Virus record (IMG/VR): IMGVR_UViG_3300025913_000092
Location: 1-28,442 of that record
Length of the DNA stretch: 28,442 nucleotides
Origin: a virus
Direction: 5' to 3' (one strand)
Shown: piece by piece, positions 12,605 to 20,500 of the stretch
Numbering within the stretch: the first letter of the stretch is position 1
How the letters are laid out: each line of letters opens with the position of its first letter
The notes under the pieces: model-generated
Seen by the model: the letters and a program-made list of their open reading frames with translations, nothing else
Told to the model about the DNA's origin: nothing
Databases searched by the model: none
Made by a program: the position numbers and the translations under genes

Positions 12605-13216
12605 TCACTGACTCCCATACATAGAGAAGATGCAGGGCGCAGTTGCCCCGTCGTACTTGGCGAAGCCCGATGCGGCAAGAGTGATGGACGTGAAGTTCGT
12701 GCCGTTCACTCCGTAGATTCCGCTGCGGACCTCAACGCCTTGTTGGCCTGGGACTACGTCGGTCACCACCCCGGAGATGCTGACAATGCCCAGTGCGTTC
12801 TGGTTTACGCCCAGGTTTGGTATTGCCGCGAACGCCCATCCCGTCATGTTAGCATCCATGGCTCCGGTACCCGGTATGTCGCCGAGGCTGAAGAAAGCGA
12901 CGGTCTGCACCGAGGAAGCCAGCGGGGTGGTTCCGAACCCCGAGAACTCTTGGGCAAAGTAGTTGTTTGTGGTATCCCCGTTCACCGTCAACAGAACACT
13001 ACCGGTTGTGGCGGCCTCCGTTGTCCGTGCCTCATAGGTGATGAGTAGGTTATTGTAGGAACCCAAATTATTGAACGTCACCTGAGCGGTGGTGTTATTG
13101 GTGATGGTCGTAGTGGCGATAAGCTTTATTGGGCTTACGAGAAGACCGGCGACTATAGAGGTGGCCTGCCCCATGTCGTAGGCGCTAGGCGTCCCTCCGT
13201 TGGGGACGAAATACAT
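12605..13216 (-). CDS. Tail fibre-like protein, paralogue A (203 aa)
   Basis: The ATG at 13216 shares one base with the TGA of the preceding gene (TGATG). The sequence begins MYFVPNGGTPSAYDMGQA and then has a beta-sandwich-like body: TTITNNTTAQVTFNNLGSYN, LLITYEARTTEAATTG, NYFAQEFSG, MTGWAFAAIPN, NALGIVSISG, SGIYGVNGTNFTSITL, and CIFSMYGSQ. Most of these blocks align in order with the next gene upstream, so the two arose by duplication. No catalytic motif is visible. It is likely a receptor-binding or decoration protein at the tail tip. The N-terminal docking-like module present in its neighbours is only weakly recognisable. Confidence 0.65.
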   Translation of the reverse strand: MYFVPNGGTPSAYDMGQATSIVAGLLVSPIKLIATTTITNNTTAQVTFNNLGSYNNLLITYEARTTEAATTGSVLLTVNGDTTNNYFAQEFSGFGTTPLASSVQTVAFFSLGDIPGTGAMDANMTGWAFAAIPNLGVNQNALGIVSISGVVTDVVPGQQGVEVRSGIYGVNGTNFTSITLAASGFAKYDGATAPCIFSMYGSQ

Positions 13217-13836
13217 CACATGCTCCCGTACAGGGTGAAGATCGCAGGGCACACATTGCCAGCTATGTTGCCGCCTGCACAATAGGCCGTGATCTTCGTG
13301 AATGCGGCCCCGTTCACCCCGTAAATCCCAGAATAGATCCCTGCTATCATGCCACCGGCCCCGGTACCCTTAATGCACCCACCCATCGACACGAACCCAA
13401 GGGCGTTGGCATTTGCATTCCAGTTCAAGAATGTGGCAAATCCCCAACCGGTCATGTTGCTTGCGCTCGCGCTTGCACCGGCCACGTCGGAAACGTGGAG
13501 ATGGTTGATAGCCTGCTCTGAGTCCACAATGGTAGTAGTGTTCGTACCCGCAAGGCGCTGGTTGAAGTAGTTCGTCGAGCTGTCGAAGTTGATCTGAACA
13601 GCTAGAACGTCGGTCGCCGCAGCGACGGTGGACCGGACTTGCCAACTCAGATAGATGGTGTTGTACGGGGGAATGTTCGTGAAGGTTATGAAACCAATGC
13701 TAGTCGAGACGGTGGTGGTAGCTATCTGAAGCGTAGCCCCCGGGATCGCTACGGCAGTACCGTTCAACACCGAAATGACCTGGTTTACGTCATTAGCGCT
13801 CGATGCGTTCCCTTGTACCGGTGGTACCAGAGTCAT
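13216..13836 (-). CDS. Tail fibre-like protein, paralogue B (206 aa)
   Basis: The ATG has an AGGAG ribosome binding site five bases upstream. The N-terminus shows the recurring module (VQGNASSANDVNQVISVLNG). The body repeats the pattern of the following gene: FITFTNIPPYNTIYLSWQVR, STVAAATDVLAV, NYFNQRLAG, MTGWGFATFLN, NALGFVSMGG, SGIYGVNGAAFTKITAY, and a closing AIFTLYGSM. Identity between the paralogues is concentrated in the NYF, NMTGW, NALG and SGIYGVNG blocks, which probably form the structural core, while other parts vary. This suggests two differently specific versions of one tail-tip protein. Confidence 0.65.
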   Translation of the reverse strand: MTLVPPVQGNASSANDVNQVISVLNGTAVAIPGATLQIATTTVSTSIGFITFTNIPPYNTIYLSWQVRSTVAAATDVLAVQINFDSSTNYFNQRLAGTNTTTIVDSEQAINHLHVSDVAGASASASNMTGWGFATFLNWNANANALGFVSMGGCIKGTGAGGMIAGIYSGIYGVNGAAFTKITAYCAGGNIAGNVCPAIFTLYGSM

Positions 13837-13844
13837 GGAATCTC

Positions 13845-14678
13845 CTACACGCTCGACAGGGTCAGTTGCACGGACAGGGTAGCAACTTCGGTGTTCGTCT
13901 TAACTGTAGCCGGAGTAAGCAACCCATGGTCGAACAAGATGCCGCCGTTGACGGTCGGGTTCGGCTGACCCGAACCGTTCGGGCCATACTCCACGCCAGT
14001 ACCCACGGCGTAGTTGGCGTTCGCCGTGAACGTCCCACCCCCCGGGGCGGAAATGCTGATAGTCGTGTCCCCGTTGTTTACTACGGCCGTAGTCTTGGCG
14101 TACTGGGTGGGGTTCACGTTGCCGTAGCCGATGCAGAAGAAACTACCGATGGGGATCGACGTGGGGTTGCCGTTGGCGTCGATGAGGAGCATGGGCTTAA
14201 CGGCCAGTGACGTATAGGTCGAACCGTTCAGCAGGGACGAGGTGAGGGTGGTCAGGTTCGTGGTTCCGTACACGAACAGCCCCGCTTCCGTGATGGTTCC
14301 GTTTCCCTGGTTCGCCCCGAAGAAGCAGTCCACCTCCACCGACGTGGGCCCCGTGTTGGAAGCGTTCGTGATGATCGCACGCGCCACCTCGTTGCCTAGC
14401 GCTATGTCGGCGGCGTTCGGCGTTGCCGAAGAGGTCCCGATGGCTCCGAAACAGTCGCTGAGATCTCCGTACGCCAAAGGCAGCGGTGACCCCCACCCCG
14501 AATTTTGCCGGAAGGCCAGCGCGTATATGAACGCGTTGCCGATGTACCCGAGCCCCGCCGTGGTGATCAGGTTGCCGCCCTCGGCCTCCTCGTGGATCTG
14601 GCCGGTCTCGGCGTCGCGCGTGGTCAGCTTCAGGTGTCCTTCGATCGCCAGATCGCCCAGGTTTTGCAGATGCTTCAT
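13845..14678 (-). CDS. Minor tail protein (277 aa)
   Basis: The ATG at 14678 (MKHLQN) is preferred over the one at 14690 because GGAG sits exactly six bases upstream of it. The N-terminus is charged (IEGHLKLTTRDAETGQIHEE) and leads into GNLITTAGLGYIGNAFIYAL, a block common in phage tail proteins that label themselves with 'GN-x-I-T-x-x-G'. A beta-rich body follows (EVARAIITNASN, VEVDCFFGANQ, TITEAGLFVYG), and the C-terminus is Gly/Asn/Thr-rich (GGGTFTANANYAVGTG). It likely forms part of the baseplate or the tail fibre base. No enzymatic motif is seen. Confidence 0.65.
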   Translation of the reverse strand: MKHLQNLGDLAIEGHLKLTTRDAETGQIHEEAEGGNLITTAGLGYIGNAFIYALAFRQNSGWGSPLPLAYGDLSDCFGAIGTSSATPNAADIALGNEVARAIITNASNTGPTSVEVDCFFGANQGNGTITEAGLFVYGTTNLTTLTSSLLNGSTYTSLAVKPMLLIDANGNPTSIPIGSFFCIGYGNVNPTQYAKTTAVVNNGDTTISISAPGGGTFTANANYAVGTGVEYGPNGSGQPNPTVNGGILFDHGLLTPATVKTNTEVATLSVQLTLSSV

Positions 14679-14680
14679 GA

Positions 14681-16180
14681 TCAGCTCCAAACGAACGTGC
14701 CGTAGAGTATCCCAGTGTCCCAGCCCGAGTTACCAGGGGCCGGAAGAACGGGATACTGGAAGTAACCCCACTGTCCATACTTGGCAGGGATGTTACCGCC
14801 CGTGGCGGTGTAGGAAAGGCCGTATCCGGAACTGACGGGCACCTGCGCATTGGCCCCGTATCCTGCCCAGCTGTAATGATTGGCTACCTGCGTAGCGGTC
14901 AAAGACCGATTGTAGATAGCTACTTCGCCCACCGTAAGACCGACAAGCGTATTACGCGAGGAGTTCGCTCCGATAACAACCGGGTTCGTGGTCACCGGCG
15001 GCGGGCTGAAGAATGACTGCGAAGACTTCACCGCACCGTTCACGTATCCCGTGATGCTGCGAATTCCGTACTGCCGCACCACCACGATATGTGACCACTG
15101 GTTCGTACCCGCCAAGCTTCCCGCAGCGGCAACCACCAGCCCGGTATTGCCGTTCTGGCTAAAGACGACAGACCCATCTCCACGAATGTAGAGGGAGTAT
15201 TCTGACGTATCGTTGGTCTTGGCGATGATCCCATACGTATCCGTCACAAGCCCGGACAGCGCGACCGTAGGTTTAATCCAGGCCTCGATCGTCAAGTTGC
15301 TGGATATCTGAAGCTGCGTAGAGTTCGGGATCGATATCTTGTCGTTCACCGTAGTGAACTTGCACGCCCCGCTAAAGGTACTACCGTCCGGGTTGTTGTA
15401 CGGACCGCTCACACTCGGGATGATTCCAGGGTTAGTTGACGTTCCCGTGGCCGAGTTCTTTACGTAGCCAGTGACGCCCATGTACGCGCTGGAGTCGTAC
15501 CCGAATTGCGACAACTGCACGAGATCGAGATAGTAGATGTTCGTATTCGCCGAGTTCGTACACGTGACCGTGACCTTCAAGTAAAACGCATTCGACGGAG
15601 CCGCCCCGCCGAACGGAACCTGAGTCCACGCGTTCAGCGTGCCCGTGACCGTGGCCGAGGTCGTGGTGGATATCAAAGTAGCTGAAGAGTCATACCAAGA
15701 TATGGCAGCGGTGAAGGTCTTCGAAGCAACAGTGCTGAAGACCCAGGCCGACCCCGCGTAGACGAGCCCCGGCAGCGTGGCGAAGTAGAACCCGGTCGTG
15801 GCCCCGGCGTTCGTCGTAGTCGCCGTCAGCCGCAACGAATGCGTACCGTCCTTTGCCTGCGTAGTGGACTGAGCGGCGGCGGCGTTGGACGCAACCCACG
15901 TTCCCACGCCGGACTCGAAGCTCTGGTCCGCCGCCGACAAGACGTTGCCGAACTCGTTCAGGCGCCAGTATCCCACCGGCCCCGCATCCTGAATGATCGC
16001 CACGTCGTAAGGCGTCAACATCTGAGCCTGACTGAGCGCGAACTGGCTTTCGTGGACACCAGCGTTCGGGTTGTCTCCGAGGAAGACGGTGATGGCCTCG
16101 GTCGGCGACAGCGGGATGACCGGACCGGCGGCGTTGTTCAGCTGGTTTATGACGTCCGTAAGCGTAAGAACCCGAGGCAT
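14681..16180 (-). CDS. LamG-like lectin tail protein with inserted carbohydrate-binding-like domain
   Basis: A 499-residue protein. It begins with a short region resembling the tail docking module (LTLTDVINQLNNAAG). A LamG-3/concanavalin A-like fold starts at residues 68-76 with GPVGYWRLNE. The fold appears to be interrupted by about 140 residues (roughly 86-222) that look like a CBM4/9-type sugar-binding domain (SFESGVGTWVAS, KDGTHSLRLTA, FYLKVTVT, NIYYLDLVQL). It resumes at about 229 with DSSAYMGVTGYVKN, FTTVNDKISIPNS, LTIEAWIKP, WSHIVVVRQYG, VGEVAIYNRSLTATQVANHY. Both fold types bind sugars, which fits recognition of host wall polysaccharides. The ATG shares a base with the upstream TAA. 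Confidence 0.75.
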   Translation of the reverse strand: MPRVLTLTDVINQLNNAAGPVIPLSPTEAITVFLGDNPNAGVHESQFALSQAQMLTPYDVAIIQDAGPVGYWRLNEFGNVLSAADQSFESGVGTWVASNAAAAQSTTQAKDGTHSLRLTATTTNAGATTGFYFATLPGLVYAGSAWVFSTVASKTFTAAISWYDSSATLISTTTSATVTGTLNAWTQVPFGGAAPSNAFYLKVTVTCTNSANTNIYYLDLVQLSQFGYDSSAYMGVTGYVKNSATGTSTNPGIIPSVSGPYNNPDGSTFSGACKFTTVNDKISIPNSTQLQISSNLTIEAWIKPTVALSGLVTDTYGIIAKTNDTSEYSLYIRGDGSVVFSQNGNTGLVVAAAGSLAGTNQWSHIVVVRQYGIRSITGYVNGAVKSSQSFFSPPPVTTNPVVIGANSSRNTLVGLTVGEVAIYNRSLTATQVANHYSWAGYGANAQVPVSSGYGLSYTATGGNIPAKYGQWGYFQYPVLPAPGNSGWDTGILYGTFVWS

Positions 16181-17559
16181 TAAGGCCCCCCTCCTGTCGC
16201 TATCCGGGCCGCCGTGATGTTGTACTGACGATATCCTACCAGGGTCCCCGTGACCTGGTTACTGACGACCAGGAAGGTATCCTCGATGCCCGGGAGGTAG
16301 CTGTTCTGGCTGTCCTGGACATACGTACTCTTCCAGGTGATGACGTCCCCGCTACGAATGTGTCCGCTGAAGGTCTCACTCGTAACGAACGATACCCGTT
16401 CTTCGGGCAGGGCAAAGGTGTGCAACTCCTGGCGCCCGCGAACCTGTGCCTGCCCGACGCTCTGAAAGTTGGAGTCCGCGATGTACTGGCCGAAGATGCC
16501 CTGATTGGGGAGGCCCGAAAACTGGCTTATCGACGTCGTGTCTTGGACCCTCGTCAACACGGGGGCGTCATAGTTGTACTGGAAGGTGATCAGCGCAGCG
16601 GCAGCCGGAGCGGTGTCGGAGTTGTTCGTCAGCGACCAGTTCCCTACGGCGTTCTTAACCATCAGCCACTGGGTGGTCGGGAGACCCAGCGTAGGATCGG
16701 CGATGGAAACGGTTTTGAAAACCCCTCCGATGACTAGTTCGGCATTGGGGTTTTGCGTGTCGGGGGTGAAGGTCATCGGCCACGTAGTCTGCGTTCCGTC
16801 CCCGAGCCATGCCTCTTGCTGCCGTGCCGTAAAAGAGGCTCCACGAAGTGTGATGGAGTTCCGGATCGACGAGGCATCCCACAGATACTGACAGTTCTTT
16901 TCATACGTCCCGGTGAAGCCGGGAACGTAGTTTACGCCACTGACGTCTGACACATTGTCCGACAGGAAAGCGGTGGGAGCGCCCGCCTGCGTTTCGTTGT
17001 AGAAATGAACGTCCCGATTCTCATCTATGAACCAGCCATATGTCGCAACGGTGCTTGCATAACCGCACACGGTCGTCAGGGCGCTACTCAAGTCGGAATA
17101 GACGATCTGGAATCGCGGCAGCAGCGGGCCGGGGCTCACGTTGTTGGACGTCAACCCACAGTTGGCTTGAGAGACGATGGTTTTGACAACCTGATCAGCC
17201 GTTTGATTGCTGAAGTCACCGAAGACGGTGGCGTGGTCCGCTAGGTAGGTCCAATCGGAACACTGGAGTTCCCACTCCTGAAGGGTTGAGCTGGTGACTA
17301 GGAAGTTCGGAACGGTCACTACGCCGGAGAATATGACCTCGTTCAAACCCAAATCTGTGAACACGATCGTGGAAAGGGGGGGAACCGATATGTTCACCCC
17401 CTGCTTTTCGAACCACAGGTAGAAAGTCGCGGTGGAAGACTGCCGCGTCCACTGTTGCGTGATCGTCCACGAAGCATCCTCAAGGTACGGCGACAGATCA
17501 ACACCGTTGATCACGCACGAGTATTGAGGGTTGGAGATGTTATCGGCCGAGGCAACCAT
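16180..17559 (-). CDS. Tail hub/minor tail protein (459 aa)
   Basis: The ATG at 17559 shares a base with the TAA of the tape measure gene. The N-terminal third has features seen in distal tail and baseplate-hub proteins of Gram-positive siphoviruses: CVINGVDLSPYL, then IVFTDLGLNEVIFSGVV, then EWELQCSDWTYLADHATVF. A helical stretch follows, NQTADQVVKTIVSQANCG. Further on come GWFIDENRDVHFYNE and TYEKNCQYLWD, and late motifs include VRGRQELHTFALPEERVSF and GDVITWKSTYVQDS. The position directly after the tape measure is where the distal tail and hub proteins are encoded. The call is made from these patterns and location; it is not an enzyme by sequence. Confidence 0.7.
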   Translation of the reverse strand: MVASADNISNPQYSCVINGVDLSPYLEDASWTITQQWTRQSSTATFYLWFEKQGVNISVPPLSTIVFTDLGLNEVIFSGVVTVPNFLVTSSTLQEWELQCSDWTYLADHATVFGDFSNQTADQVVKTIVSQANCGLTSNNVSPGPLLPRFQIVYSDLSSALTTVCGYASTVATYGWFIDENRDVHFYNETQAGAPTAFLSDNVSDVSGVNYVPGFTGTYEKNCQYLWDASSIRNSITLRGASFTARQQEAWLGDGTQTTWPMTFTPDTQNPNAELVIGGVFKTVSIADPTLGLPTTQWLMVKNAVGNWSLTNNSDTAPAAAALITFQYNYDAPVLTRVQDTTSISQFSGLPNQGIFGQYIADSNFQSVGQAQVRGRQELHTFALPEERVSFVTSETFSGHIRSGDVITWKSTYVQDSQNSYLPGIEDTFLVVSNQVTGTLVGYRQYNITAARIATGGGP

Positions 17560-20500
17560 TAAGACCTCATGTTCACGCCAGCGGAACCGAGGTGCTTCTG
17601 AACGAAGTATTTGTCGATCTTATCCACGAAGGAACGCATACTACGATCGTCCATGATGGTGCAGCCGTCGAAGTTCCAGTGGTGATGGTGGTTGGTGATG
17701 TGGGTGTGCCCGCCGAAGCCACCGGAACGGATCGCCGACGCCGGACCCGCCGGGATGATCATCTCCCGGGGGTGGATCTCCGCCATGTGCGCCTGGTAGC
17801 CAGTGTCCCATGCCCCTACGGCGTAACCGCCGGGACGGGACGCGACAGCCGCGACAGAGCCATACCTGGCCAGGATGTACCGCACGGCCGCGACGATGTT
17901 GGCGACCGGGTCATAGATGTTGCTCGACAGCTTCGGGTCCCGGTACGCCATGAACGTCGTCATGATGGTCTGCATCAGACCACGCGAGGGGTCGCCCGCC
18001 TTGGCGTTCGAGTCAGTCAGGTTGATCGCGTTCGGGTTACCGCCGGACTCGCGCATGATGATCGTGTTGATCGCGCTCGACCACGACGAGGGCCAGCCTT
18101 CCGCAGCCTCGGCGGCAGCGATCCAGGTAGCCACGTTGCCACCAGGGGCCGTCCCAGCGCCCGCGACACCACCCGGGCGGCGGATACCCATGAACGTGTT
18201 GCCAGGCAGTGAGAGCGGGTCGTAGCCGATCGGACGAGACGTGTTGTACGCGTCGAAGATCTTGCCAGGGCTCACGTAGAACCCGACGTGACCCGGGAGC
18301 CCGGCCGGAGCGCCCGACGTGCCCGGGTTGTAGAACGCCAAGTCGCCGGGGACGGCGGTGGACTCCGACACCGCGACGGAAGCGCCCCACTGCGCCGAGG
18401 ACACGCGCGGCAGGCTCACGCCCTGAGCGGCGTAGGACTTCTGCACGATGCCGGAACAGTCGTTGTTACCCCAGGTGTACGGCAGCCCGGAGAAGTGAGA
18501 GATGGCGTACGCCAGTGCCGCCGCCTCCTGCGCGACCGACACCGAACCGGTAACACCGTTGCCGGAGGCTACGGGGGCGACGCCTAGTTCTTGGTCCTTC
18601 TGCGAGATGAAACTGAAGATCCCGTTTACAGCCATGTTGGCCGCGCCCTTACCCGCAGCAGCGGCAAGCGGCGAGTCCGGGAGCGCACCCACGGCCGCCT
18701 TCAGCGGCGCCAGAGCCACCGAAGCGGCAGCGATCAGCGCACCCTGGATGAACACCTTGCCCAGGCCCGCCAGAGCCGACACGACCAGACCGGGGATGCC
18801 TGCCACCGTCTTAGCTGCGCCAGCCACGGCGCCCGCAGCGGTAGCCACGGCGCCACCAATCTGCGAGGCGCCAGACGGCCCGCTCACGGGAGAAGCAGAG
18901 CCGTTTACGTATGACGTAAGCGTGGCAGCATCGACGAAGTGCCCGCCGCTCGGGTTGGTGTCCTGGTAGGTGATGCCGTTTACGCTGTCCTTCCACGCAC
19001 CGTGGAACACGCCGCTGGACACGCCGCCGCTGACGATACCGCCCGCGTCGAAGTGCGGGATGCTCTCGACCACACCGCCTCGGGCAAAGCTCGCGTTGAT
19101 AGCGTCGATAGCGGCCTTCCCGCCGATACCGCGCGTCGCCTGAGGGGTGAGGATGCCCTCGCCCGGAGACAGGTACGCGTGAACCGAGTCAACCCCCGGG
19201 CCGTAGCCCGGCAGCACACCGCCGGACGCGAAGCTGACGTTCGGGATGTGCGCGCCGTCGAGCGCATGCACGCCGACGATGTCCAGCACCTTCGCCGCAC
19301 CGCCGGTGAAAGCGTTCACCACGTTGATCACGACGTTAATCGGATCCGCAACGACCTTCTTAACCGCATTCCACGCCGAACTAATGCCTGAAACGATCGC
19401 GTTCCACATCGTGATGGCGGCCGAGTGGATGTTATCCCACACGCCCTGAATGACGTTCTGGATGCCAGTAAATACGATCTGGGCTGTCGCCTTAAGCGTA
19501 TTCCAGATCCCAGAAACCGTGTTGGATATCGCGTTCCACATCGTAGTGGCAGCGGCCTGGATGTTATTCCATATTCCTTGAATGGTGTTCTGCATCGTAG
19601 TGAATATGAGTTTGGCTGCGTTGAGAAGCGCATTCCAGATCGTTTGGATAACGGTCGAGATGGTATTCCAAATTGCAGTTCCGACCGCCAAAAGCGTATT
19701 CCACACGCCCTGGATTGTCTGCGAGATCGCATTCCAGATCGCCGACGCTGCGACCTGAAGAGCGTTCCAGATCGTTTGGATGGTCGTGGATATCGCATTC
19801 CAGGTAGAGGTGGCGATCACCAGAAGCGTATTCCACACGCCCGAGATGGTGGCCATGATGGCATTCCATGTCGCATTCGAAGCAGTCAGAAGCGCATTCC
19901 ATACCGTCGTGATAACAGTCTGGATTTCACCGAATACCGTTGTGGCAAGGGCCTTTACCTGGCCCCAGTTCGTACCGAAGAAGCTGAATATCGCATTCCA
20001 GACCGCGACCGTTACGGACTGGATCGTATTCCACACATTCGTTATCGTCGCAGAGATCGCGTTCCAGACGGTTGTCGCGGCGGACCTCAACGCATTCCAG
20101 GTCGCCATGATAGCCGTCGACATGCCGGAGAAAATTACATCCGCCGCTACCTTGAGGCCAGACCATATCTGCTTCAGGGCGTTACCGATGTTCGTCCATG
20201 CGGCATTCCAGGTGGCGGGGATGGCATCCCAGGCATGCGAGAGCGCGTTAAAGACGTTCCCGAAGGCATGGCCGACGTTCTCGAAGGCGTGAACGACGTT
20301 TTCGATGGCGTGCCCGACGTTCTCGAAGGCGTGCCCGACGTTCTCGGCGGCGTGCCCGAGCTGCTGGTGAAACAGGATGACGCCACCGATGACGGTACCC
20401 AGCGCCACCATCACGGACGCTACCTTGATGATGGTCGATATGAGATGTTCGTGCGCCGCAGTGAACCCGACCAGAGGGCCGAGGATCTCCACAAGGAGCT

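Noticed and set aside
11411-13048. Long open frame of 545 codons on the + strand
   Set aside because: It lies opposite three coupled tail genes and the product is Arg-rich without domain features, typical of a GC-rich shadow frame.
10144-13836. Diversity-generating retroelement acting on the tail-tip genes
   Set aside because: No reverse transcriptase gene or template repeat pair is visible; the similarity among these genes is ordinary paralogy and module sharing.
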